Source: Artemisia argyi (Eukaryota; Streptophyta; Magnoliopsida; Asterales; Asteraceae). Taken from it: DNA of 64,000 nt. The notes beneath the pieces are model-generated. The model saw nothing but the letters and a program-made list of their open reading frames with translations, made no database searches and had not been told where the DNA came from. The DNA lies in assembly GCA_030686995.1 (NCBI GenBank), contig CM060685.1:124521823-124585822 (forward strand), given 5' to 3'. Positions 1 to 11,066 of the stretch are shown here, piece by piece. The position numbers and the translations under genes were made by a program. Each line of letters starts with the position of its first letter. The first letter of the stretch is position 1.

Positions 1-1837
1 ATTTCCTCCAAGTTCCAAGGCTGAGGCCGATTAATCGGCCGCCTCAGCCGATTTTTGCAACACTGCTTTACATTAAACTAAACTAACGACTCGAATTAAG
101 AAAATCAAAACACTTGGAGCACTTTTAAGATTAACGTACATATGGGGGTAATAAATGATGTTCTTCCCCATTACTCCATAAAATAAGTACTTACCCATGA
201 GTCCCAATCGTCCCTAAACAATATGTACAAGGATATGACTCGACTTAGCAACCATGTAATCAATTAGATAGTTAACTTAGGGTTTAACAAATAACAATAA
301 TTCACTAAAAATGAGCGCATACACGGAAGGCTAAGGCGATTTGGCTGTACATTTAAGTGGGGTGTAACAAATTCTTCCTTTAAGTAAAATGCTTAAAGTT
401 AGAAACGAAAAGATAGGCTCGGAGGGGTGTACTAGGGGTTTCGTGTACTAAAAATGAGTACAACGCTAAGGCTGTGGGAAAAATTAGTTTACTTAAGTAG
501 TCAAGTAATATGACTTAAGTGGTTAAGTAATTATGATACGGGTTTAACACAAGGGTAATCCTAATGCCTCTTATCATGTAGTAAATTCTACCACACGAAT
601 GTAGTCTCACTAGCGGTCTCGGGATGCATCACTAACACAAGTTCTAGAATCTAAATGCTACCGGTACACTCATAAGCACTAATAGTAAATGTTTTTCCTA
701 TCAAATCTAAAGGCGAACCTCACATATTTGGGTGGAAAATTTTTTTGAATATACGGTTATGTGCTAGTCCTACAATCTCCTATCCATGAGACGCTTGCTA
801 TGGCTAAAGTTTCACTCCTAAATGTTGTAAAAAAATTTAAATTTGGCGCTAAAATTGCACTAACAAGTATTTCTCATAGTTTTATTACACGTCTACAATT
901 AAACATAACAAACTCAAGCGAAAGTGCATATGTAAGGTATCATCTTTTTACCCTCCCCTTACACTTAAGATGAACATTGTCCCCAATGTTCAAGTAAAGA
1001 AGGTAAAAGTGAAAAAGTAAAGAGAATGAAATCAAATACTCCCCTGATTCGCTCGGTATGGATAATAGGGTGGCCAGGTTAAGTCTTCCTCCAAGAAAAT
1101 GCACAATTAAAGCTTCCCTTCCAGAATGTAAATCATCTTCTTGTCGTACATAACCTGTAAAACCTGATAAAATAGACAAGACAACCTCGCGTAAAATCGG
1201 CGGCATTCTATATAAGTTACTAAATCCTAGAAAACAAGATAAGATATAATGCTTGTGGAATGAAGTTTGCAGATCTCCTGGAGATTATAAAACTTAATAA
1301 TTCACAAAAACCATAAGACTCCATTAGAAAAACAAAACCGGTAAAATTTCCAGATTTTTACACCTGACGCCGTCAAGAGTAAACTCCTGACGCCGTCAGA
1401 ATTGACCTGCAGAAATCCTTATGTTAAGTTTCCGGAAAATTTCTGGAAAAACTTGGTCCTACTTCCTGGAAAATCCTGCAAAACTTCATTATGACTCAAT
1501 ACAAGCATTTTTCTCTAACAAATACGAATACACATGTTCATTTATTATTGTGGAGAATCATGATCGGTTTGTTTCTTAAAAACATATTTGGGGTTTCCCC
1601 TTACACTTATCTTTTGCAAAAATACTTTTAGGTGGAGTTAAGACTAGGCCAAAACAACAAAGTAAAGTATTTCCACTATTTAGTTTAGAAACATGATCAA
1701 CCAACAATAAAAATTAAGCATGCATACGGAAGCAAATAACAAACAAACAAATAAAATCACACAAAACATGGGTTGCCTCCCAAGAAGCGCTTTTCTTTAT
1801 TTACGAGTCTTGTAGCTAGACTCAAGGTCATGGGTTA
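1..1837 (-). other. A1 3' internal non-coding region
   Basis: No credible coding sequence. The stretch 60-1410 is clearly similar to 60280-61615 in A5, the same strand and the same part of the family. It includes the conserved box around 962-1000 (on the minus strand, a GGACAATGTTCAT core followed by TTAAGTGTAAGGGGAGGG) that often sits near the 3' end of plant gypsy elements. Two TGACGCCGTCA words lie near 1373 and 1390. The short open frames here are not conserved in the A5 copy. Confidence 0.7.
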
Positions 1838-2443
1838 CTACGTGATTTCATAATTGGTTCCACTCTCTAGGTCGTCTTCTAAACCAATTTTGTATTCCGG
1901 ACCTAGTTGCAAGCACTCTTTATAGAAACCAAGCATCCAATTTCTCACATACTCTACTCCTCTACGTCTGTCCTCCTCATTCCTATAATAAGCCGCTTGC
2001 TTGTGTTCCTTTTCGAAATTAGAGAGAAGGCGGTATTGCTCAATCTTGTAGGGCATTTGGTAGGCAATCTCATCATTCTCTTCCTTGAACCTAACTATCC
2101 CTAAAGTCGGATCATAACTCATCCTAGTGGCCTCAACAAATGGTTTCCCAAATATTATTTGGCTTAGGCAAGCATCTATCACCGGACGAGTGTCCTCAAC
2201 TATCATAAAATCGATCTCATAGGTGAGATTCCCTATAATCACATGCAATCCTTTCACTCTTCCTGCAAAATTACTTATCAGATTCGTATTAGGCATCATC
2301 CTAAAATCAAGTTGCTTCTTCATCACCCAATTGTAATAAGTCCTAGTCATGATGTTCACACGGGATCTAGGGTCGATGTAAGCTTTCCATATATGCATGT
2401 GCCCGATATTGCATGGGATGTTAATGTTAGAGGGGTCTCCCAT
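1838..2443 (-). pseudogene. Retropepsin-like protease region of A1
   Basis: This 201-codon frame follows directly after an in-frame TAA (2444-2446) that ends the upstream gag frame, so gag and protease were probably one polyprotein. It resembles the aspartic-protease segment of Asteraceae gypsy polyproteins: a CNIGHMHI-type strand, then YIDPRSRVNIM where a D-x-G-[SA] active site would be expected, then a later I-x-FGKPF strand. The catalytic Gly is not evident (DPRS in place of DxGS), so activity is doubtful. The frame ends without leading into reverse transcriptase. The ATG at 2441-2443 immediately after the stop is probably incidental. Confidence 0.6.
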
Positions 2444-3232
2444 TTAGATAAGGGGGTCGCCAAAGATATATGTTCTCTCGTGACTATCGAATAAATCCTT
2501 ATGGTATTCCCGTTCTTCCTTGGTTGGCAACTTATCAAAGTATTCTTCTATAGGTTCTACCTCTTCTAATTCCTCTCTACTATCAACCTCAACTTCCCTA
2601 CTCTCATCCTTAATCTCGGCTTCTACTCTAATTTCATCCTTGTCACTCTCTTCTATCTCCTTATCTATTGGCTTAATGGTGACAACATTGACAAAGTGGA
2701 CATGTTTGGATGATGAGGGGTCCTTAATTTGGCTTCCACTATTGGTGTCCCTAGTGTCCTTCCTAGGTGTGATTAACGCTTGGTTGTTAAGTGCTTTCAA
2801 CAAGTTGTCAATCTTGTTGGTCATCTCCGTTTGTTGTTGGTTGAATTCGGTTTCGAACCTAGCTATGCGAGCCTCTTGAGATGCCATAAACTTTGACATC
2901 AATCCTTCAAGATTGTTGGTACTACCATAGTTGTTAGAGGGATTGTTGTTGAAAGTACGGTTGGATGGTGGACTGGTTGGTTGGTAACGGTTAGGCAGAT
3001 TGGAAGAATTGGGTTGATTTTGTTTCCACCTAAGGTTTGGATGATTTTTCCATGAGGGGTTGTATGAATCACCGTATGTGTTTGGCTTGGGCTTGAAAGT
3101 GTACCACTTATCTCCCGCTTCGTCGGTACGCGTGGATGCGTAGTCCGCAAAAGCTGTTCCGGGGAGTTCCACACAATCACGAGTGTCATGGGGACCACTA
3201 CATAATTCACATGAAGAAGTGATTTTGTTCAC
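2444..3232 (-). pseudogene. A1 gag C-terminal part with zinc knuckle
   Basis: This 262-codon frame starts with a GTG, not a real initiator; it continues gag after a one-base frameshift near 3246. Residues 8-20 form a C-x2-C-x3-H-x4-C knuckle (CELCSGPHDTRDC), typical of nucleocapsid RNA binding. A Pro/Asn/Ser-rich linker follows, then a Gln-rich possible coiled coil (near residues 110-155) and a very acidic C-terminus. It stops at TAA 2444-2446 immediately before the protease-like region. The frameshift and stop argue that the copy is dead. Confidence 0.7.
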
Positions 3233-3245
3233 TTGGCTTGAAGGC

Positions 3246-4076
3246 TTAGGAGCTTTCGTAAGATTTCATGAGAAACTTGACTTGGTCCTCAAGTTTCATG
3301 ATCCTACGGTCGGGAGTGCTAGAGTTGTTCGAAGGCAAAGATATTGCCTTGACCATTTTGTTCAAGTCACGGGGATCATTCCAACTTTCGTTGTCATAGA
3401 GAGCAAGATCTTCTATGAGTTCCCATGATTGTTCCGCACTAAGATCACGTAGCTTACCACCGGCCGATTGGTCAATGGCTTGCCTCGTGGAGATGTCGAT
3501 ATGGTCATAAAAGATTTGGACTTGGAGCCAAAGATCTATGCCATGATGAGGGACTTTTTGGAGTAAGTCCTTGAAACGAGTCCATGCTTCATAGAGAGAT
3601 TCATTTTGACGTTGTTGGAACATCAAGATGTCATTTCTAAGCTTAGTAGTTCTCCCCGGTGGGAAAATTTGAGCAAGGAAACGAGTGGTGAGATCATCCC
3701 ATGTGGTGATGGATCCCGCGGGTAAACGCTCAAGCCATTGACTAGCTTGATCCCGTAGAGAGAATTGGAATAGGCGTAATCGGGTTGTCTCTCTAGTTGC
3801 AACATCTAGGTCTATAGAATCTACGATTTTGAGGAAGTCCTTAAGATGTTGGTTTGGATCTTCGGAACGAAGTCCATGGAATGCACATCCGCTTTGCACC
3901 AACCGGATGGTGTCGGATCGCAAGGGGGTCACATTGGCTCCGGTGAGCTCAATGGTGTTTCGGTAGCCTTGGTGGCTAGGTCGGGAATACTCTCCTAAGG
4001 TTCGGGGCCTAAGGGGTTCTAATGGTGGGTTTTGTTGTGGTGGGATGACGGGTTCAAAGATGTTCCCGTTGTCCAT
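3246..4076 (-). pseudogene. A1 gag (capsid), Retrotrans_gag type
   Basis: This 276-codon frame starts at an ATG about 140 nt downstream of the primer site. It carries the plant gypsy capsid signature: a run around LRLFQFSLRDQASQWLERLP, then TTWDDLTTRFLAQIFPPGRT, then NESLYEAWTRFKDLL. This matches the retrotransposon gag domain (PF03732) in order and spacing. It ends at a TAA from which a one-base shift leads into the zinc-knuckle frame. Family knowledge says the product forms the particle that packages element RNA. This copy is frameshifted. Confidence 0.8.
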
Positions 4077-4216
4077 GGTGTCGGGTAGTTACGAACAAAG
4101 GCACAAAGAAATAAGATAGACTAAAGAAACCTAGAAAATAAAAATAAAATCTTACTAGAAAGGAATCTAGCAAGTAGACCTAATAAAAAGAAATTCTAAC
4201 CTAGACAATAACTATT

Positions 4217-4234
4217 CCCCGGGCTACGGCGCCA
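4217..4234 (-). promoter_or_regulatory. Primer binding site, tRNA-Asp type (A1)
   Basis: On the minus strand the 18 bases begin TGGCGCCGT, the complement of the tRNA-Asp 3' end, with a few mismatches in the second half relative to the perfect site of A6 (63039-63056). It lies six bases inside the LTR boundary at 4241. Confidence 0.75.
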
Positions 4235-4240
4235 AAAACT

Positions 4241-5647
4241 TGATGCGTGGGAATCGCAACAGGCTTTACCTCTCGATGGATCTCGAGAAGCTTACAACCC
4301 CCACCAGGCAGTGTACCTGATCGTTGTAATATAGTATAGTGACAAGTACCGGGGGATTGATCGTTCAGCTAAGGAATAGTGTCGCTAGGATTAGAAAACC
4401 TAATTACTAGTGCTAAAGATGAGGGATGATTATTTTTGTATTTTTATATTTTTTAGAAAGCAAGTAAATATCTCGGGTTTGAAGGATTTGGGCGGAATTA
4501 GTTGCTAATCAACTAACCCAATACTAAGATGCAATCAAAATAAAATACTAGAAATGAAATTAAACTAAATTATACTAAAGTTGTGAGCAGTAATTGGAGA
4601 AAATGTGTTTACTTAGATTTCACTACTCCCTAGACATCTTTTACACGATAATTACTTGTTATAATTGCATGGATGACGGATCGTATTCCTTAATACCATT
4701 CATGGGGTGGCACACATAACTCCCCAATTCTATGAGCTCTTATCTCCTCCTACACCATGCCTAGCACAACTATAGGGATTGTAACCAGTGGCTCATGCAT
4801 TAAATACAACCAATAAAGACCTAGTGCGCCTCGGTTCATGTTTCTTAAGACGTTCAAGCATGTTATCAAATGGAGATCTGCCAGTTTTCTTAAGCCTAAC
4901 ATATAAATCATTCATCCAAGACAAGAATAAACAAGTAATCAACACATAATTAACATCTAGGTTTCATTAGATCTAAGCAAACACAAGATAGATCTAGCCT
5001 AGCATGATAGAATTAAGACAAGAACAAGATATAGACAACCAACACATAGACATATTGATTGAATTAAAAGAACACTTATCTTGATTAAACATGCAAGGTA
5101 TCAAGGGTTTGGAACCCTTGAAAAACCTGTAAAGTTACACCAAAATCGTACTTAGGGTTTCTCCCAAAACTTCTTCCTTTAATGTGTGAAAATTAGAAAA
5201 CTATATATAGAGAAATAGGTCTAACGGCGTCAAGACAAAGCTTGTGACGCCGTCACCTCGCCGCCAAAACTCTTCTCGGACTGCCTTGATCTACATTTGA
5301 CGCCGTCAAGACCAAATCATTTCCAGGCCGTCATGACTTATTACTGTTGACGCCCTTCCTTCGTGACGCCGTCAAATCTGTACTGGGTCGTCATGGACTT
5401 CTGCTCTTGACGCCGTCAGAGAAATACTCTTGACGCCGTCACCTACTGTTCCCAGCATGGAAAATTAAGACTTTGGCGTTTTCTTCACTTTTATGCTCCA
5501 AAAACGTCCGAATTGCTTCCTTTTCCAGATTTCTCTCCCAAAGTACCTAAAATCACAAAAGGAACGATTTAGGGCAATATTTGATCAAATAAATTCGAAT
5601 TCGGGCTTAAATGACCCTCTAAAAACGGATCATTTTTCGCCTCATCA
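4241..5647 (-). repeat. A1 5' LTR (1407 bp)
   Basis: On the minus strand it begins TGATGAGGCG at 5647 and ends CGCATCA at 4241, so the termini are the five-base inverted pair TGATG/CATCA. A CTATATATAG TATA box is at 5201-5210. Upstream of it in element sense, 5221-5456 holds a cluster of TGACGSCGTCA words. Near the 3' end a tRNA-Asp-like segment (4321-4335, one mismatch) precedes the primer site. The same LTR recurs at 58135-59568 and 61621-63032. Confidence 0.85.
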
Positions 5648-6532
5648 GGTATGTATCAAGGGTTGAAGTGGAGTTGGTGAGGGTTTAGTGGAAAAGGAGG
5701 AGGGGGAGGTGAGACAGGTTGCAGAAAAAACGGGGAAGGAGATGGGGGGTGGTGTTGACTGTTTGTTTGACCGGAGTGTTTTTATTAAAATGGAATGGGC
5801 TTTTGTTTGGTGGGCTTTGGGGTTTATTTGGGTGGGCTTTGGTTTGGTTTGTTTGGGTTTAAATAATAAACAATATCCGTTTGGTTTATTAGCAAAATAC
5901 AAGGACCAATCATGTAAATTCAGAAAATGCAAGGGCCTGATTTGTAGTATTCCCAAAGTTAACATGAGGACCAAACTTTTCATATTCCAATAATACATAG
6001 ACCATGAATTAATTTTTCCATTTTCACACATCCGGGGACTAATTCTGACAAGTTTCAAAATCCAGGGACTAAACTTGTAATTTCCACAAACATTTTACCC
6101 AAGGACCAAAAATGACTTTTGTGACTTTCCAGGGACCAAAAGTGATTTTTCTTTCAAAAATATCCCACCAGGGACCAAATCTGCCAATTTCTGAAACTCC
6201 AGGGACTAATTTTGTAATTTTCCAAAACTTTTCCAATTTTTCACCAAAGGACAAAATATGACAACTTATGATTGTAAAAGGACCTTTGGTGATAATTTTC
6301 CATATTTTGAATGACCAGGGACTAGTTTTTGTCAATTTTTGAAAGTTGGGGGACTAAAACTGCCAATTTTGCAAACTTTGTACGTTTTTCATTTGTTTTT
6401 ACTCATTTTGCATCTAAAACATATAAAACACAATTTTGAAATATTTTCAGTATTTTGATGCATTACAGAGTGTTTTTGTATGTTTTGCAGTTCAGATTTG
6501 ACCAAAAATGATGAGTGTTTGAGCACTCATCA
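5648..6532 (-). repeat. B 3' LTR, first 885 bp (interrupted by A1)
   Basis: Nearly base-for-base the same as 15148-16032. The terminus is a hairpin: TGATGAGTG and CACTCATCA arms around TTTGAG end exactly at 6532. A G-rich tract on the minus strand (complement of ATCCCCCACAC at 6533) is the expected polypurine tract, which shows this is the 3' LTR. The stretch contains many short GGGACCAAA/GGGACTAA phrases. Confidence 0.85.
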
Positions 6533-6589
6533 ATCCCCCACACTAAACTATTGCTAGTCCCTAGCAATAAACTGTTTTGAAAAACTTGA

Positions 6590-7010
6590 TGGATTTTAAA
6601 CTCTTTACCAAAAGCCATCACTTCTGGAGTAGCCAGCTGTAAGAACTGTGGTACACCTGATAACCATGTGATTTTGAGCAAACCACCAGCTGTCAACGGA
6701 TTTGATTAGTCTTTACCAAAAGCCGTTTGCTTCTGGACTAGCCAACTCTTGATGGAATAGTCAACATCTTGGTGAGCTGATTACCAATTATGGATTTTCC
6801 ACTGCCTTTACCACAAGCCATAATCTTGCGGGCTAGCCAACTCATTCGCTTTATGGGATATGGCGAGTTGAGGTACCATACAATTTTGGGCAAATTGCAA
6901 GCCGTAAACGGATTTGATATATCTTTACCAAGAGCCGTTTGCTCCTGGATTAGCCAATCCCTTTTGTCGTTCAGACATGGCGGACTGATAACCACAAAAA
7001 TTTTGAAGCA
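6590..7010 (-). repeat. Four-unit ~110-bp tandem repeat in B 3' region, shared with copia element D
   Basis: Four diverged units lie near 6600, 6710, 6805 and 6925. On the + strand each reads CTTTACCA[AC][AG]AGCC...GGCTAGCC or a close variant. On the minus (element-sense) strand the phrases TTGGCTAGTCC, AGCAAACGGCT, GGTAAAGA and ATCAAATCCGTT recur in order. The same phrases in the same order and sense occur twice at 26270-26450 in copia element D. No open frame explains the block. Confidence 0.75.
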
Positions 7011-7324
7011 CCAGTGAAAAATTTTTGAAAATTTTTTTGAAATTTTGGCCAAAACGTGGGTACTAGATAGTAAAATGTGATAAAATTCGCTAGAATACCC
7101 CCGACACTTAGGATGAATATTGTCCTCAATATTCAAAGTCCCGGCTATTATGCCGACTCTTTGAACGTAAAAGGGCAACATTACAAGCTAAGCGTGGAAA
7201 ACACCATTTTGTTTTTCACTTTTGTAATCATAGCATGGGTGACTCCCCCACACTTAGGGTGAAAACCCTATAAGCATGCTACTGTTTTTGTTTACCGAGT
7301 CGCTAGCTTGACTCGACCCCGAAT
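7011..7324 (-). other. B 3' internal non-coding segment
   Basis: Contains the conserved near-3'-end box (7083-7140; minus-strand core GAGGACAATATTCATCC, then AAGTGT and G-rich) also found at 962-1000 and 61178-61210. A second CACTTAGGGTG phrase lies near 7250. Nothing coding is seen. Confidence 0.55.
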
Positions 7325-8179
7325 TCATTTGTCCTTGGGGAAGCATGATGTGGAAGAAACAATCTCAATCGGACTTTCATTCAAGATGTTTGGACAAACA
7401 TTTGAAGCACGTGAAAGTTCCACACCGATGAGATAAGTATCCGGCTCAAGATAATGATACATGAAAATGTCGGGATCAAAGATGGTGTCTTCATACCCGA
7501 AGGAGTGAAGAAGAGAGGAAGGCACCTCGAGAGCAGGCTCATTAGCCTGAGTTTGGATTTCAAGGGTTAAGCTCAAAAACATCCCGGGAGGGTGGGTGGG
7601 AATTTGCAAATCCTCATGATTGAGTGTAACTCCCCCAGGGCTATCATACTCCAGATGAGTCATGATAAGGTGATCAATGATGGGCTCAGAAGATATTTCA
7701 TCAACATCACTGATGTCTCCATAAGATAAAGAATTTTCATCAGTGGGTGAATCACTAAGCCCGATATTGAGATAGGAATTGAGTGATGGATCATCATCAT
7801 TCAATAAGCTTTCAAGGAAAAGAATATCCCCCTCAGAATCAAGATAGTTATCATCAACTTCATACAAAGTTGAACTATCTAGGGCAAGGAATGCTTCGAC
7901 TTCTTCCATATCATCTTTGAAATCAAAGAGATTATCATCACATCCCAATGGAAGTGGACTGGTATGAGTGAGTTCATCGGCGAACTCCTCGAGAAGAAAG
8001 TCAACATTAGAGTGGGGAAGGGATGCATCAACATACTCAATGTCTCCATAAGATAGACAATCATCACTGGAATCAGAGACAGTCTCAATTTGATCATTTG
8101 GATTATCATGGGGTGAAGGAATATCACACACTTGATCAAAAGTTCCCTGTGACTCTCTCGGGATTGGGACAAGGATCTC
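7325..8179 (-). pseudogene. B gag-like polyprotein, 3' half (separated by element C)
   Basis: About 284 codons, very acidic (many D/E/S), with phrases such as CLSYGDIEYVDASLP and SEGDILFLESLLNDDDPS that recur in Asteraceae retroelement polyproteins. The reading frame agrees with the end of the 11067-12031 frame if element C and one copy of its target repeat ATCTC are removed; the residues across the junction (EILVPIPRE side) fit the family. It ends at a stop with no protease or RT following. The function of this acidic region is unknown to me. Confidence 0.65.
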
Positions 8180-8465
8180 TGTTAAGAACAAGAAACACGT
8201 TCGGGAGGTCGTGGTTGATCGAAATACATCATGTTTCTAGAGAGAGAAAGTAGAGAGAGAAAGGTGAAGAAAAGGTGGTTTATTAAAATGACAAAGGTTT
8301 GGTTACACACACTATTTTCCCACACCCCTCATGGAGAGTCATGAGGGGTATTTATAGGCTCATTACAACATTACTTTGCCTACTTGACAATAGTAGTCCC
8401 TGTAGTATCTAATCTAGTCCATTTCATATGTGTGACGTTATCTTTATAAAAAAGCGAAGCTAACA
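8180..8465 (-). repeat. C 3' LTR
   Basis: 286 bp. On the minus strand a TATA box (TATAAATA, complement of 8350-8357) is followed at once by a perfect 10-bp hairpin (arms 8324-8333 and 8340-8349, loop 6), about where transcription should start. Confidence 0.88.
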
Positions 8466-8480
8466 ATCTCCCTCCAAGAT

Positions 8481-10073
8481 ATCGTCACACATGAATGGAT
8501 ACAATGAGACCTATAAACACATAAACATGTAAATTACAACAATAGTAAACTATGTTGATGTTGTTGAAGCGCAGCGTCTCTGTAGTCTAGATACTGAGGC
8601 AGACTTGAAGTTCTCTCTTCCGACGATCTCGGCGTATGATCTTTGACACTGACGGCAAAGGTCTTTGTAGCTCTGAACTTCAACTGTAATGGTCTAGTTA
8701 GGTTATTACTCCCTCCTAACTAGTGAGCCTTAATTCTTTTTCTTCTGCTCCCTCCTGAACTGACAACTCTCTTCTCATCTCGCAGCGGATAAGGTAGATA
8801 CTAATGAGTTTGCACCGTGGTTGTCGTTCTGGGAGCATCATAGCATAACTAACATAGTATTGCACAGAAGGTTGGTAATACGCTCCGATGTACACAACAT
8901 TAGTACTTCTTCGGTTCTAGTGTAAGCACAATTCCCTTGATCAACCAACGTACTAGAGATGAAACACTACTTCTTTTGGCATGTTCTTCTCCCTCCTGAT
9001 GGTTGCGATGTATCGAAATCATCATACTATTGTATGTACATGCCAAGATTACCCGTACTTTACACTTCTGATGCAATATAGATAGACCGTGTAAGCATAA
9101 TTTGTGAGTATATGTCGCAAAAGTATGACTCTCTTTTTCTACAATCTCATCTCTTCTCTTCAACCTGTAAGTGACCTCTTCAAATTCCAACCAGCTAGTA
9201 AATGACCGTTGACTAGAGAAGCAACCCAATATAACCAATCTGAGAATGAAGTAAACATCTCATAGATATGTGACTTAATCTTGTACGAAGGTGTGACTAA
9301 GAACCTATACTGAGCACTACAATGTAACTCCTTTAAGCATAGGTAGTGCCATATACCCAAACCAAAAAACAGTATATGAAATATCCACCTCTTGGAATCT
9401 CCACAACTTCATGTGACACTGAGCACTACAACGTAACTCCTTAAAGTAATAGCTATAACCCGTGAGTACTACAATGTAACTCCTTACATCGGGTATAACT
9501 AGATAATCCAAGTCTTAATCACTATCTCTACCAGTGTTTGCCCAAACAAGTATCTCCGAAAGTCATGCATCCATCCACCCCTAGACTTTGAGATAACTAA
9601 GTACACATGCCCGTGAAATGAACTTTAAACCCAAATAAGCAATATCGTACAAAAACTCCGTAGTCACAAAAATCTGATACTAGCCGTTGTCATTCGAATG
9701 TGATTCTTGATCAGGATCGTTTAAGCAATTCGTGGTGTGTTTTTGTTGAAGCTTGAAATTCTATTTCGGGTGATTCGTAGTGATTTCGTATTTTCCCTCC
9801 AAAAATAAAATTGGAAAATTTTCTCGCCCATAATTTGGAAATCAGTATGAAATGCAATTCTAAGGTTACCAGAAAATTTTGAGTTTTGAAAATTTTTACG
9901 CAAAATTTCACCGAAAAAATTTGAATTTTAGCCTAAAAATTTGAATTTCGGGCCAAAATTTTTAACGTTATACCAAAATTAAAATCTCGCGTAAAAATTG
10001 AACGTTTAGTCTCCTCTCAAAAATAAATTTTACTCAAATTTTCCCGCCATAAATTTTTATTATTTTTTTTTGC
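8481..10073. other. C interior, non-coding
   Basis: No gag or pol motif. Three copies of a ~24-bp phrase (GAGCACTACAATGTAACTCC and variants) at 9311-9333, 9419-9442 and 9461-9485 cause the repeated KEL[RH]CSAQ peptides in short minus-strand frames. The three small frames between 8900 and 9511 overlap in different phases and look like decayed or chance coding. Confidence 0.5.
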
Positions 10074-10690
10074 TGACTCGATAATAGCCCCTAACTCGAT
10101 AAAGCTCCTAACTCGGTAATGCCCCTAACTCGGTAACCTTGGAAAAGTACCTAACTCGGTAACCACTTCCCAAACTCGATGGCTCTGAAAAATCCAAACT
10201 CGGTAACCTCGGTAAGTTCTCAAACTCGGTATGTATCAGTTTCTTTCAAACTCGATAAGTTTTCAATAGTTTCAAACTCGATAAGCTCCAAACTCGATAC
10301 TACCCCTAACTCGATAATACCTCAAACTCGATAACCTTGGATCCTAACTCGATAAACCTTGAATATTTTTGACAGAGTTTCGACTAGGTATAAGCCACAA
10401 AAAACCTAACTCGATAAACGATTAGGTGAACAGGCTAACTCGCCAACTTTAGATCCTAACTCGGTATCTCCCCAAACTTGGTAACTCCCAAACTCGGTAT
10501 ACTTTTGTCAAACTCGATAAAAAAAATTTCAAACTCGGAAAATAAAATTTTCCTAACTCGATAAACTTTTTCAAACTCGGTAATAATTTCCAAACTCAAC
10601 AAAAACAAATCCAAACTCGATAATTTTCAGCCAAACTCGATAAACTTTTTCTAACTCGAAAAATTTTTCAAACTCGACAAATTTTTGATG
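10074..10690 (-). repeat. Irregular array of AACTCG[AG]TAA words in C leader
   Basis: I count 26 ACTCG cores, mostly [CA]AACTCGATAA or AACTCGGTAA, plus a few degenerate ones, in about 600 bp with spacing of roughly 12-45 bp. In element sense they read TTATCGAGTT or TTACCGAGTT. The array starts about 80 bases downstream of the primer site, in what would be the RNA leader. Confidence 0.8.
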
Positions 10691-10766
10691 AACAGTACCA
10701 GATCCGTTTTTTCACCCAAAAACACGATTTTTTTCACCCAAAAACACCACGATTCGCCCCCGGTTA

Positions 10767-10778
10767 GCTCTGATGCCA
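10767..10778 (-). promoter_or_regulatory. Primer binding site, tRNA-Met type (C)
   Basis: The minus strand reads TGGCATCAGAGC, one base different from the common plant copia primer site TGGTATCAGAGC, two bases from the LTR edge. Confidence 0.75.
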
Positions 10779-10780
10779 CT

Positions 10781-11066
10781 TGTTAAGAACAAGAAACACG
10801 TTCGGGAGGTCGTGGTTAATCGAAATACATCATGTTTCTAGAGAGAGAAAATAGAGAGAGAAAGGTGAAGAAAAGGTGGTTTATTAAAATGACAAAGGTT
10901 TGGTTACACACACTATTTTCCCACACCCCTCATGGAGAGTCATGAGGGGTATTTATAGGCTCATTACAACATTACTTTGCCTACTTGACAATAGTAGTCC
11001 CTGTAGTATCTAATCTAGTCCATTTCATATGTGTGACGTTATCTTTATAAAAAAGCGAAGCTAACA
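10781..11066 (-). repeat. C 5' LTR
   Basis: 286 bp, two G/A differences from the 8180-8465 copy. Starts TGTTAAGAAC and ends GAAGCTAACA on the + strand. It carries the same TATA box and hairpin. Confidence 0.88.

Larger units (their letters stand above)
1..5647 (-). mobile_element. Family-A gypsy-type LTR retrotransposon A1, 5' part (truncated by window start)
   Basis: This is a minus-strand element. Reading from the right it shows a 5' LTR (4241-5647), a tRNA-Asp primer site, a gag and protease-like coding region (4076 to 1838) and a non-coding 3' region running off the window at position 1. No reverse transcriptase or integrase lies between the protease and the 3' region, so it looks non-autonomous. 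Five other copies or pieces of the family lie in the window (16033-17211, 17212-18527 with 30340-30967, 55693-56688, 58135-61620, 61621-64000). A1 inserted into the 3' LTR of element B: the sequence from 5648 resumes the B LTR, whose uninterrupted equivalent begins at 15148. Confidence 0.85.
8180..11066 (-). mobile_element. Small non-autonomous LTR element C (2.9 kb)
   Basis: Complete: two 286-bp LTRs (8180-8465 and 10781-11066) with TGTTA...TAACA ends, target duplication ATCTC (8175-8179 and 11067-11071), a tRNA-Met-type primer site on the minus strand (10767-10778, TGGCATCAGAGC) and a polypurine tract (minus strand of 8466-8480, TTGGAGGGAGAT). Only two differences between the LTRs were counted, so it is young. 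The 2.3-kb interior has no recognisable gag or pol. It interrupts the gag frame of B and must be moved by proteins of another, probably copia-type, element. Confidence 0.88.

Noticed and set aside
4321..4350. Possible tRNA-Asp gene or pseudogene in family-A LTRs
   Set aside because: Only the first ~16 bases plus a few more resemble tRNA-Asp. No anticodon or T arm follows, and the element reads it antisense. Treated as a pairing box instead.
5688..5993. 101-codon + frame in the B LTR, repeated at 15188-15493
   Set aside because: Repeated because it lies in both LTRs; the sequence is low in complexity, the opposite strand is open too, and no domain is seen.
10074..10690. CRISPR-like array
   Set aside because: Words are short, degenerate and irregularly spaced in a plant retroelement leader; no cas genes and no regular spacers.
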